Assembly: GCA_019187105.1 (NCBI GenBank)
Contig: JABAQM010000001.1
Span: 1,302,001 to 1,366,000, forward strand
Direction: 5' to 3'
Length of the DNA: 64,000 bases
Source of the DNA: Fimbriimonadaceae bacterium
GTDB lineage: Bacteria; Armatimonadota; Fimbriimonadia; Fimbriimonadales; Fimbriimonadaceae
The notes under the pieces are model-generated. The model was not told the DNA's origin, made no database searches, and worked only from the letters and a program-made list of their open reading frames with translations. A program made the translations under genes and the position numbers. The stretch's first letter is position 1. Each line of letters begins with the position of its first letter. Below are positions 45,408 through 53,311 of this stretch, one piece after another.

Positions 45408-45866
45408 TCAATCCTGATCCCGCCATCGTTGGGCAAGCAGTTCCGCCAGTTGTTCGAGCAGGGACTCGTCGGAGTCGTCGAACGCTCCGACCCGATGGCT
45501 GTCGATGTCGATTTGACCCAGGATTTCCCCGTTCTTGCGAATGAGGACCACGATCTCAGAACGAGTGCTAACGCTGCAGGCGAGGTAGTTGGCAAGCTCG
45601 CGAACATCCTCGATCAGCTGGTTGGCATCCTGGGCCACGGCCGTGCCGCACACACCAACTCCCACCGGAATCCGGACATGGTCCGTATCCGCTCCCACAA
45701 AGGCATCGAGCAGGAGATCGTTCCCTTCCAGGCGATAGATGCCAGACCAGTCGTAGTCGGGAAGCGCGTCCAGGCGTTCCATGGCAAATTGACGAAGGCG
45801 AGACCCGGTCAAAGGACTGGAACTCACCGCCTGGATGACATCGGAGTGCTGCTCTGGTGTTACCAT
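45408..45866 (-). CDS. GAF-domain protein, free methionine-R-sulfoxide reductase-like
   Basis: 152 residues. WSGIYRLEGNDLLLDAFVG, RIPVGVGVCGTAVA, and NYLACSVSTRSEIVVLI follow fRMsr. Two of the three fRMsr cysteines are present (GVCGTA and YLACS), but the one preceding RIPVG in E. coli (a CTRIP-type sequence) is replaced by DHVRIP. It could be an active variant or a GAF sensor. Possibly co-transcribed with dxs. Confidence 0.8.
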   Translation of the reverse strand: MVTPEQHSDVIQAVSSSPLTGSRLRQFAMERLDALPDYDWSGIYRLEGNDLLLDAFVGADTDHVRIPVGVGVCGTAVAQDANQLIEDVRELANYLACSVSTRSEIVVLIRKNGEILGQIDIDSHRVGAFDDSDESLLEQLAELLAQRWRDQD

Positions 45867-45919
45867 CGCTCATTTGGGGCGAACGCTAGGGCACGCGGTC
45901 GCGTAGTTCATCATGAATC

Positions 45920-46690
45920 GTGGCATGGTTTAGGACAATCGGGTTGTACACGCTTGCCGTTGCGCTTATGAGCGGCTGCCAGTTGCCTACTCTTCCCAAC
46001 CCGAACGAACCCATTTCAGGAGTCAACCGCCCGCCGAAAGCGCTGTTGGCCGACCTTCGTAGCGCCTATGGGATGCTGAGCGTCCGACGCATGAAGGGTG
46101 AGTTGAATCAAGAAGCGATGCGGCGATACATGCGAAAGTTCGCGGCGGAGCTCGTCGAAGAAATCGACCTGACGGCAATCAAGGCGAACGAAGCCTGGGA
46201 ATATGCGGAGGTTTTTCGAACGGCGGAGCGGTGGGACCTCGCCGAAAAGGCATACCGAATGTCTCTGATGAAGAAGCGTTCGGAGGATCGGCGAATCAAC
46301 GACTCGCTTCACCTTGCCCAAACGCTCGCGATGCAGGACCGCGTTGCGGAAGCCATCAGCACCGCTGAATCCGTGTTCGATGCCAAGCCAAACGACTCTG
46401 CTCCGATTCTCCCTGCCGTTCTCCTCGAAATTGTGCCGGCAGCACGCGGGAAAAAACACGATCCTGAACTTGCGGAGCTGCTTCGCCGGGCAATCGACAT
46501 CCATCTCGCCACCGTCGTGGACCCCAAGTCCGAGGGTGGCAAGGCGTTCCTCCTGGCCCAGCCCCACCATATCCAGGACGCCTGGAGCGCAATCGCGCAG
46601 TTGTTTTGGCGCAACAACCTGATCACCGAGGCCAAAGCAGCTGAGGCTGAAGGTGCGAAGATGATGGCCGAGCGGTTCGCGAAAGTGTAG
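45920..46690 (+). CDS. Lipoprotein with TPR-like helical domain, function unknown
   Basis: 256 residues from GTG 45920. The N-terminus IGLYTLAVALMSGC ends in a lipobox (LMSGC), so it is probably lipidated by Lgt, encoded directly downstream. The mature part is alpha-helical with TPR-like pairs (ANEAWEYAEVFRTAERWDLAEKAYRMSLMKK, VAEAISTAESVFDAKPNDSA). Partner unknown. It lies 28 bases upstream of lgt. Confidence 0.75.
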   Translation: MAWFRTIGLYTLAVALMSGCQLPTLPNPNEPISGVNRPPKALLADLRSAYGMLSVRRMKGELNQEAMRRYMRKFAAELVEEIDLTAIKANEAWEYAEVFRTAERWDLAEKAYRMSLMKKRSEDRRINDSLHLAQTLAMQDRVAEAISTAESVFDAKPNDSAPILPAVLLEIVPAARGKKHDPELAELLRRAIDIHLATVVDPKSEGGKAFLLAQPHHIQDAWSAIAQLFWRNNLITEAKAAEAEGAKMMAERFAKV

Positions 46691-46718
46691 GCGATATACT
46701 TTTTTTCGGCCCAGCGCG

Positions 46719-47525
46719 ATGCACCCAGTCCTTTTCAAAATCGGCGGATTCGAACTTCGAACATTTGGCCTGATGCTCGTTATCGGATTCCTGCTATCGA
46801 TTCTATGGTCGCTCAAGCGGGCCGAACGCTACGGGATCTCGCGGGACAAGATCTTGGACCTGTCCTTCTGGACGTTGTTGTCCGGCATCTTGGGAGCACG
46901 AATCGCGTTTGTGCTTCAAGAGTGGTCGTATTATTCGTCCCGGCCACAGGAGCTTTGGACCCTCAAGTTCGAAGGTCTCACGAGTTTCGGCGGATTCATT
47001 CTAGGCGGCATCGTGATGCTGCTTTGGTGTCGGAGGAACCGTATCTCGCCGATCCAGATTTTCGACCTCGCCGGTCCGCCTGCTCTTCTGGCGCACAGTG
47101 TGGGAAGGCTCGGCTGCTTTTTCAATGGATGCTGCTATGGGGTGCCATGCCCACCCCCCTTGGGCGTCCACTTCGATGGATTGGTCGGCACCCACCATCC
47201 CGCCCAGCTTTACGATATGGCGATGTCCCTGGCTGGGTTAGTCGGGATCGTCATGCTGGAGAAGCGACCAGGATGGTTGCCCGGTTTCTCGCTCGCCGGT
47301 TTCTTTATCGTCTTCGGCTTATCGCGGTTCATCTATGAGTTCTGGCGAGCAGGGACGCTTGCCCAGGTACGCGCCGGGATTGCCAGCTCGACATACTGGG
47401 GCTCGCTGCCGATCACCGAAGCCCAAGCAATGGCGCTTGCCTTTGTCTTGTTTGGACTGGCGGTTGGATTTGTGTCGGCCCGACGCACCAACCGATCGGT
47501 TCCCCTAGAGAGCACGCCGACGTGA
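46719..47525 (+). CDS. lgt: Prolipoprotein diacylglyceryl transferase
   Basis: 268 residues with about seven TM segments. HSVGRLGCFFNGCCYG stands where enterobacterial Lgt has the RxGNFxNGE signature; this Cys-rich variant is known in Planctomycetes-like lineages. HPAQLYDMAMSL and the late GLSRFIYEFWRAG are conserved. It transfers diacylglycerol to the lipobox cysteine of lipoproteins, several of which are in this window (45.9, 55.9, 57.3 kb). It overlaps the next gene by four bases. Confidence 0.92.
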   Translation: MHPVLFKIGGFELRTFGLMLVIGFLLSILWSLKRAERYGISRDKILDLSFWTLLSGILGARIAFVLQEWSYYSSRPQELWTLKFEGLTSFGGFILGGIVMLLWCRRNRISPIQIFDLAGPPALLAHSVGRLGCFFNGCCYGVPCPPPLGVHFDGLVGTHHPAQLYDMAMSLAGLVGIVMLEKRPGWLPGFSLAGFFIVFGLSRFIYEFWRAGTLAQVRAGIASSTYWGSLPITEAQAMALAFVLFGLAVGFVSARRTNRSVPLESTPT

Positions 47526-48517
47526 CGCTTGCCGGCCTTCTTGACGGCATGAAAGGCAGAACCGCGCTCGTCGTTGGCGACGTGATGCTCGACCGCTATA
47601 TTCATGGCAGGGCGACTCGGGTTAGTCCGGAGGCGCCGGTCATGGTGATTCGACGGCACGAGGACCGCCACCTGCCGGGTGGCGCCGCCAACGTGGCCGC
47701 CAACCTGGCCGCTCTGGGTTTAGAAGTTCACTTGGTCGGCGTCGTTGGGGATGACGTCCATGGCAGGTCACTCGCCGAGTGCTTCGAAGGCTATGCGGTT
47801 GTTCCCCACTTTGTCATTGACCCGAACCGGCCCACGATCACCAAGACCCGCGTGCTAGCCGACCATGCCCATCAGGTCTTGCGAATCGACGACGAGTCCG
47901 AAGAGGATCTCGATCCGGCGGTCGAAGGACAAGTGATCGATATCGTCGCCTCGTTGGTGGATTCCGCAGACACGGTTCTGTGTAGCGATTATCAGAAAGG
48001 CGCGCTTAACGCCTCGACGGTTGCTGGCATTTCGGACGCCGCCAAGAATGCCGGCAAGCCCCGCCTGGCCAATGTGAAGCCCAACTCGGCAAGTTCGTAT
48101 CGCGGATTCGACCTGGTGAGTGTGAATCGTGCCGAGTTGAGCGCCATTTGCCTTTCCAGGCGAGTGCTCACCGATGACCAGGCGAAGGATGCGATTCAGT
48201 CCGCGCGGGCGGATATCGGCTGCCTTACCCTTATGGCCACCCTCGGCGAAAGCGGGGTTCTGGTGGCGGATGACCGGAGCGTAAGGCACTTCCCCGCCCG
48301 CAAGGTGGAAGTCTACGACACGGCTGGTGCGGGTGATACCGTGATCGCCACGGTGGCGGCAGGGTGGACGGTGGAAGCGAGATCGGATGCGGTGTTTCGG
48401 CTCGCGATCGAGACGAGCGCCCGAGTCGTGCAGCGCGTGGGGGTCGCCGCACCTTCCGCGGCAGACCTCGATTCGATTCGAAGACTCGATGCCGAGGTAT
48501 CCTCACTCTTCGATTAG
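47522..48517 (+). CDS. D-glycero-beta-D-manno-heptose-7-phosphate kinase
   Basis: 331 residues of the PfkB/ribokinase family: VGDVMLDRYIHGRATRVSPEAPVMVI, LPGGAANVAANLAALGLEVHLVGVVGDD and the catalytic YDTAGAGDTVIATVAAGW. It matches the kinase half of HldE (RfaE1/HldA) and lacks the adenylyltransferase half, which must be encoded separately. With gmhA at 5.2 kb it supports ADP-heptose and LPS synthesis. GTG start overlaps lgt. Confidence 0.9.
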   Translation: MTLAGLLDGMKGRTALVVGDVMLDRYIHGRATRVSPEAPVMVIRRHEDRHLPGGAANVAANLAALGLEVHLVGVVGDDVHGRSLAECFEGYAVVPHFVIDPNRPTITKTRVLADHAHQVLRIDDESEEDLDPAVEGQVIDIVASLVDSADTVLCSDYQKGALNASTVAGISDAAKNAGKPRLANVKPNSASSYRGFDLVSVNRAELSAICLSRRVLTDDQAKDAIQSARADIGCLTLMATLGESGVLVADDRSVRHFPARKVEVYDTAGAGDTVIATVAAGWTVEARSDAVFRLAIETSARVVQRVGVAAPSAADLDSIRRLDAEVSSLFD

Positions 48518-48532
48518 CGGACATAAGGACCT

Positions 48533-48823
48533 ATGCGAATTCGGAATAAAGAACTGCGGCAGCGATGGCACCGAAAGGAACAGACCATCAAGGCCGATAT
48601 CAAGGCAAGAAAGGAAGAGAAGGCAGGCGGCGTTAAGGCGGCCCCTGCAGCCGCGAAGAAGGCTGCGCCAAAGGAAGCCGCACCCGTAGAAAAGAAGCCG
48701 GCAGCCGCGAAAAAGGTCGCAACGCCCAAGGCCGATGCCGCTGCAAAGCCGAAGAAACCCGCCAAGAAGCCGGAAGCCGCCGAAGAAGCGCCGGTAGTGG
48801 AAGAGACGACGGCCGAAGCATAA
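48533..48823 (+). CDS. Small Ala/Lys/Pro-rich basic protein (H1-like)
   Basis: 96 residues from ATG 48533 with AAGGA upstream. A charged helical head (MRIRNKELRQRWHRKEQTIK) is followed by a low-complexity Ala-Lys-Pro tail (AAPKEAAPVEKKPAAAKKVA) resembling histone H1 or bacterial H1-like nucleoid proteins, and an acidic end (EEAPVVEETTAEA). Binding to nucleic acids is likely but not shown. It ends before a strong terminator. Confidence 0.75.
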   Translation: MRIRNKELRQRWHRKEQTIKADIKARKEEKAGGVKAAPAAAKKAAPKEAAPVEKKPAAAKKVATPKADAAAKPKKPAKKPEAAEEAPVVEETTAEA

Positions 48824-48847
48824 ACTCAAAAACCCGCTGAATCACCC

Positions 48848-48885
48848 AGTGCCCGATGGATCGCCATCGGGCACTTTATTTTTTG
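48848..48885 (+). terminator. Strong rho-independent terminator
   Basis: AGTGCCCGATGG (48848-48859) pairs with CCATCGGGCACT (48864-48875), 12 perfect bp, loop ATCG, followed by TTATTTTTTG. It ends the lgt-heptose kinase-basic protein unit and separates it from the pilus operon. Confidence 0.9.
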
Positions 48886-49002
48886 CCAATCTTCGATCAC
48901 CGCATTCGGTTCTTCAACGAAAAACCTGAACCGACATCTAAGGTTCCACCCTGGAACGCCCAATAAATCCACTAGGATCGACCGACCTGGAGCTGATTTG
49001 CA
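48886..49002 (+). promoter_or_regulatory. Upstream region of the type IV pilus operon
   Basis: 117 bases between terminator and the first pilus-operon gene. It holds an inverted repeat GTTCCA-CCC-TGGAAC (48943-48957) that could be an operator, and TGGAG before ATG 49003. No -35/-10 pair is clear. Confidence 0.4.
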
Positions 49003-49818
49003 ATGTATGAAGCCTATTGGGGATTAACCGAGCAGCCATTCGCGTTGACGCCCGACCCCAGATTTCTTTTCTTGAGTCGGCAGCATGAGGACGCGCTCAT
49101 GATGCTGCACTATGCCATCACGCGGAATAAGGGAGCGGCGATGCTCTCCGGTGACATCGGCTTGGGGAAGACCACCGTTAGCCGGAAGCTTCTCGAGCTG
49201 TTGAGCCCGGTCCAGTATCGCATCGTCTTGATCGTCAATCCGATCCTGACGCCCGTGCAGATTCTGCAAGAGGTCTTGACCCAGCTGGAAGCCCCGTCGA
49301 ATTCCCGAAACCGCCAAAACCTGGTCCAAGAGCTGCACAAGCTTCTTGTCTCCATGTACGAGCGGGGGAAGCAAGCCGTGCTGATGATCGATGAGGCCCA
49401 TCTCATCCGGTCCTCAACGACGTTCGAGGAGCTTCGGCTCCTGTTGAACTGCCAGATGAACGATCAGTTCCTGATTAGCCTCGTCCTGCTCGGGCAAACG
49501 GAACTGCGTGGGAAGATCGCCAAGGTGCCTGCACTTGAGCAGCGAATGGCCGTACGCCACACGCTAAAACCCCTGGATGCGAATGACACGGGTGAACTGA
49601 TTCTCCATCGCCTTCGCGTTGCCGGATACACCGGCGACAAAAGTCCCTTCACACCGGACGCGATACACCAGATTCACAAAGCGAGCGGCGGCACGCCCCG
49701 ACTGATCAGCCAGTACGCGGACAACGCCCTCCTGATTGCCATGGCCCAGCAGGCCAAGCAGGTCGACGGATTCCTCATGCACGAAGTCCTAAACGATCAC
49801 CTGGAGGTGGCAGCATGA
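49003..49818 (+). CDS. ExeA/GspA-like AAA ATPase of the pilus operon
   Basis: 271 residues. MYEAYWGLTEQPFALTPDPRFLFLS is the typical ExeA start; Walker A is GDIGLGKT (50-57), Walker B VLMIDEAHLI (about 126-135). ExeA-type ATPases help assemble secretins through the peptidoglycan; here it heads the operon ending with the pilQ secretin. It lacks the periplasmic peptidoglycan-binding C-terminus of ExeA. It overlaps the next gene by four bases (ATGA). Confidence 0.87.
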   Translation: MYEAYWGLTEQPFALTPDPRFLFLSRQHEDALMMLHYAITRNKGAAMLSGDIGLGKTTVSRKLLELLSPVQYRIVLIVNPILTPVQILQEVLTQLEAPSNSRNRQNLVQELHKLLVSMYERGKQAVLMIDEAHLIRSSTTFEELRLLLNCQMNDQFLISLVLLGQTELRGKIAKVPALEQRMAVRHTLKPLDANDTGELILHRLRVAGYTGDKSPFTPDAIHQIHKASGGTPRLISQYADNALLIAMAQQAKQVDGFLMHEVLNDHLEVAA

Positions 49819-50255
49819 ACTTCGCGGACGCCCTCCGACAAGTACAAGGTCCGACGCCTGGAACTGGCGAAGCGGTTCCCGGTACCAACAACCAGGATCA
49901 AGCTTCGGCCCAAAGCGCCTTCGTTCCAGATCCTTCAATTGAAATCTCGACCCTCAACGATCATGGGCTCGCTGCCGGCAGCGGCAATGTGGTCCGCCTC
50001 GAGCTTTTCCTCGATCCGTCGCAAATGAACGCGATGCTCAAGGCCCTTATCAACAGCCACCAATATGTCATGACCCTCCGCGAAGCTGCCAGCTATCTCC
50101 GGATCAGCTCGCAAAAGCTGGAGCGGATGGCCGGCGACCACGAGGTTCCTGGCTTCCTCATTGACGGAAGGTGGCGATTCCCGAAGGTCGCTTTGGATGA
50201 GTGGCTCTCGGTTCAATCGACTCCGGCAGGAGAGGATCAGAATAATGCCGCTTAA
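49815..50255 (+). CDS. Excisionase-type HTH protein within the pilus operon
   Basis: 146 residues. The first 80 residues look unstructured (Gly, Ala, Gln, Asn-rich); the C-terminus is a MerR/excisionase-like HTH_17 domain: YVMTLREAASYLRISSQKLERMAGDHEVPGFLIDGRWRF. It is translated with the ATPase upstream and overlaps pilM by 11 bases. It may regulate the operon or another pilus gene. Confidence 0.8.
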   Translation: MNFADALRQVQGPTPGTGEAVPGTNNQDQASAQSAFVPDPSIEISTLNDHGLAAGSGNVVRLELFLDPSQMNAMLKALINSHQYVMTLREAASYLRISSQKLERMAGDHEVPGFLIDGRWRFPKVALDEWLSVQSTPAGEDQNNAA

Positions 50256-51327
50256 GCTCTTCAAGAAGCGATCCGTCATTGGCATCGATCTCGGCCACCA
50301 CACCATTCACGTGGCAAAAATGGAGCGAGTATCCGGCGTCTGGAAGGTCGTCAACCTTGTCTCGACCCGTACGCCGGATGACGCCGTCAAGGAAGGCATC
50401 GTCGTCGACCACGAAGCCGTCACCCTGGCACTAAAGCAACTCCTCCGACAGTCCGGAATCAGCGCGGGCTCGGCATGCATTGCCGTTGCGGGCGGCTCGG
50501 TGGTGGTTCGTACCGTGCGGATCCCGAAGATGCCTGAAGCCACCCTACGCAAGTCGATCAAGTATGAGGCCGGACGGTATGTGCCGAACTCGGTTGAAGA
50601 CTCCTACATCGAATTTGAGATTGTCGGCGACGTTGGCGACGGCCAAATGGACGTTCTCATCGTGGCTGCACCGAAGGAAATCGTGGAGAGCCGGGTGAAA
50701 GTCTGCAGGGATGCCGGCCTGGACGTCGAAGCCGTCGACATCGAGGCATTCGCCGTCTTTCGGTCAATTGTCGAAGCCGACGAGCTCGGTACCTGGATGG
50801 AATCCAACATCGCCATCGTCGACATCGGAGCAGCATCGACCAATGTAAGCGTTGTTTCGAAGGGCGTTTTTTCGATGACCCGCACGATTCCTCAGGGCGG
50901 TCAAACCCTGACCGACGCCCTGAAGCAGTACTTCAACCTCTCAAGCGAGGATGCCGAGGATGGGAAAGCCGCACTGGATTTCACCTCTCTCATCGAAGAC
51001 AAGCCCGCCGAAAACCCGCCCCTGAGGGTTATTCAGCCTCACGTCGACGACCTCATTCGTGAGATTCGCCGATCGCTGAATTACTATCAGTCGCAGCATG
51101 CCGATGCCGGGACCTCACAAGTGACCCAGGTGCTCGTCCTTGGCGGAGCCGCCAAGATGAAGGGCCTGCCTGAATACATCGCTCACAAGCTGGGGGTTGA
51201 AGTGTTCTCCGTCGGTATCTTCGACAACCCTCGCATCACTTACGCGGGGATGGAAGAGGTCGGAAACGGATTGGAACTGGCCGTGGCAGGTGGACTCGCG
51301 ATGCGTGCCCACGCCAAGGCCGCTTAA
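50245..51327 (+). CDS. pilM: Type IV pilus assembly protein PilM
   Basis: 360 residues of the actin-like fold: LFKKRSVIGIDLGHHTIHVAKM (phosphate 1), VRTVRIPKMPEATLRKSIKYEAGRY, AIVDIGAASTNVSVV and LGGAAKMKGLPEYIA. PilM sits in the cytoplasm and binds the N-terminus of PilN. Start ATG 50245 overlaps the HTH gene. Confidence 0.95.
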   Translation: MPLKLFKKRSVIGIDLGHHTIHVAKMERVSGVWKVVNLVSTRTPDDAVKEGIVVDHEAVTLALKQLLRQSGISAGSACIAVAGGSVVVRTVRIPKMPEATLRKSIKYEAGRYVPNSVEDSYIEFEIVGDVGDGQMDVLIVAAPKEIVESRVKVCRDAGLDVEAVDIEAFAVFRSIVEADELGTWMESNIAIVDIGAASTNVSVVSKGVFSMTRTIPQGGQTLTDALKQYFNLSSEDAEDGKAALDFTSLIEDKPAENPPLRVIQPHVDDLIREIRRSLNYYQSQHADAGTSQVTQVLVLGGAAKMKGLPEYIAHKLGVEVFSVGIFDNPRITYAGMEEVGNGLELAVAGGLAMRAHAKAA

Positions 51328-51342
51328 AGGGGAAGGAAACCT

Positions 51343-51957
51343 ATGCCCTGGATTAATTTAATTGAAGTTCAAAGGAACGAAGTCAAGCAGCTCGGCCGAA
51401 AGGCCCGCATGTTCTTTCTCGCCTTCGTGTCGGTTTCTGCAGTCGGAGTGGTCGGCTTTGGCTACCTTTGGTATGAAACGGAAATCGCCAATACGCTGGA
51501 GCGAAAGCTTTCCAAGCAGATCACCCGCATCGAGCCCCTCCTCACAAGGATCAAAACCCAAGACGCTCAACTGGCGGCGATGGGGCCACGTTTATCGACT
51601 CTTGAGGGAGCGCAGCAAGACACGCAGCGTTGGAAACGGATTCTTGATCACCTGACCCAGAACACTCCGGAAGACATCTGGCTCACCAACGTGCGCTGCA
51701 CGGGTGGAAGCGATGGCAAGCCCGTCGTGATGGAGGTCAAGGGAATGGGGTCCGGGCTGGAGAGCATCGGACAGTTCCTGCTTCGCCAGGAAGCCTGCCC
51801 AGACTTTCGGTCGGTGACGCTCAAGCAAAGCACCGAACGGTCGCAAGGTGGCTTTACGGGCATCGAATTCTCTGCCCTCATCACGGTCGAGGGAATTGAG
51901 GAAGAGGCTCCAAAGGCCTCGGAGAATTCCAAGGACGACAAAGGGGGTCCAGCGTGA
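51343..51957 (+). CDS. pilN: Type IV pilus assembly protein PilN
   Basis: 204 residues. The PilM-binding start MPWINLIEVQRNEV (INLLP-like) precedes one TM segment (about 24-46), a coiled coil (TLERKLSKQITRIEPLL) and a ferredoxin-like periplasmic domain. It is 15 bases after pilM and overlaps pilO by four bases. The C-terminal tail is rich in Glu, Lys and Asp. Confidence 0.9.
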   Translation: MPWINLIEVQRNEVKQLGRKARMFFLAFVSVSAVGVVGFGYLWYETEIANTLERKLSKQITRIEPLLTRIKTQDAQLAAMGPRLSTLEGAQQDTQRWKRILDHLTQNTPEDIWLTNVRCTGGSDGKPVVMEVKGMGSGLESIGQFLLRQEACPDFRSVTLKQSTERSQGGFTGIEFSALITVEGIEEEAPKASENSKDDKGGPA

Positions 51958-52607
51958 CGAAACTGCCAAATCCAAGAATCTACATGCTGTTAACCGCCGT
52001 CGCTCTGGCGGGAGCTGGCGGCGCCTGCTATTACCAGTACACGCAGCTCCAGACGTCGCAAGAGCGCACGGGCAAGCTCAAGGCGCAGCTTCTGGACGAG
52101 AAGGGCCTTCAAAGAAAGGTCGATGAGAGCTTGGGTGTCGTCGAAGAGGCCGAGCAAATGCTCGAGCACCTCGAAAAGGGTGTTCCGCAGTTCGCTTACG
52201 TTCCAACAATGCTCAGAGAGCTGGAAGAGGTTGGCAAAAGCAACGGCTGCCTGATCTACGGCGTCAAGCCAAAGCTGCCAAAGGCGGAAAAGCCCAAGAA
52301 GGACAAGAAGACCGTCGGGAAGTCCCCTGCCAAGAGCAAGAAGCCATACACCGAGCTGGAGATCGAAGTTACCGGCCGAGGCCAGTATGGCCGCATTCTC
52401 AGCCTTGTCACTGCACTCGAGGGTTTCCCCAAGATCATTGCGGTCCGCGCCGTCGATATGACGCCGAAGAAGTCCGGCAAGGACGACGAGTCTGTCCTCA
52501 ACCTGGAATTCACCCTCAGCATCCGCGCATTCGCATTCCCACCTGAACCTGCCCCACAACAGCCGGCGGAACAGCCGACCGCTGGAGCGGGACGATCGAT
52601 CGGATAG
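51954..52607 (+). CDS. pilO: Type IV pilus assembly protein PilO
   Basis: 217 residues. One TM segment (about 10-28), a coiled coil (QLQTSQERTGKLKAQLLDEK) and a ferredoxin-like domain (about 85-185) as in PilO. Divergent in sequence; order after pilN is the main support. A Lys-rich insert (KAEKPKKDKKTVGKSPAKSK) separates two parts of the domain. Confidence 0.85.
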   Translation: MTKLPNPRIYMLLTAVALAGAGGACYYQYTQLQTSQERTGKLKAQLLDEKGLQRKVDESLGVVEEAEQMLEHLEKGVPQFAYVPTMLRELEEVGKSNGCLIYGVKPKLPKAEKPKKDKKTVGKSPAKSKKPYTELEIEVTGRGQYGRILSLVTALEGFPKIIAVRAVDMTPKKSGKDDESVLNLEFTLSIRAFAFPPEPAPQQPAEQPTAGAGRSIG

Positions 52608-52611
52608 ACGT

Positions 52612-53310
52612 ATGGAAACACCCACCCTCAATGAAGCCGTCGGGCTTGAAAAGCCACGCGACAAGAGAAAGCTCCTTGTAATCGCCTGTTTGACGATTGC
52701 GGTCTTTGGGATAGGCGCTTTCCAGTTTGTCGGGATGTCTGGAAACGCGCCCAAGTCCAGGGCCAAGAAGACAAAGGAGTCGACGACGAAGCACGAACAG
52801 ACATCGGATTCGAAGCTCTCGGCGGATGACGAGATCAAGAAGCAGCTGGTTTCACAACTTGTCTCTGGCGTCCTCCCACGACGGGACCCTTTCCAGCCTA
52901 ACCATGCCCCGGCTCCGACGGATACACCTGCGGTCGAGAAGGAGCATGTTCCGGATCGGCCAAAGCCGCCGTCGGTTCCGAGAGGCGGAGGCAACCAAGG
53001 CTACCGGGAAGTTCCGCCGTTCGATCCCAAGATCGAGGGCGAGTTGCCACCGGCGCGAGGAGGCGAAAAGCCTGTCAACGTCGAAAAGTCCGCTCCCCTC
53101 AGGCAGCCAAACGAATTCGCCTACACCCTTACCGGCGTGATCGTCGGCGAGAAGTCCATGTGCGTGTTCCAAAACGACGCCGGCAATCAGTTCCTGGTTC
53201 CGGTTGGAGGAACGTTGGACGGCGACAGTCGGATTACGAAAATCACCCGCGGCGAGGTGACGGTTCGCCATCGCGGAAAGGACGTCACCTTTAAGATCGG
53301 AGGACATTAA
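52612..53310 (+). CDS. PilP-like pilus protein
   Basis: 232 residues. A cytoplasmic N-terminus and TM segment (about 20-40), a long Pro/Lys-rich linker and a C-terminal beta domain (FAYTLTGVIVGEKSMCVFQNDAGNQFLVPVGG, then ITKITRGEVTVRHRGKDVTFKIGG) that matches the PilP/GspC homology region. PilP links PilNO to the PilQ secretin. Unlike proteobacterial PilP it is not a lipoprotein. Confidence 0.78.
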   Translation: METPTLNEAVGLEKPRDKRKLLVIACLTIAVFGIGAFQFVGMSGNAPKSRAKKTKESTTKHEQTSDSKLSADDEIKKQLVSQLVSGVLPRRDPFQPNHAPAPTDTPAVEKEHVPDRPKPPSVPRGGGNQGYREVPPFDPKIEGELPPARGGEKPVNVEKSAPLRQPNEFAYTLTGVIVGEKSMCVFQNDAGNQFLVPVGGTLDGDSRITKITRGEVTVRHRGKDVTFKIGGH

Positions 53311-53311
53311 T

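Noticed and set aside
48503-48829. Minus-strand frames rich in Leu/Gly/Phe opposite the basic 96-residue protein
   Set aside because: These are reflections of the Ala/Lys/Pro repeats; the + strand frame has a ribosome site and terminator.
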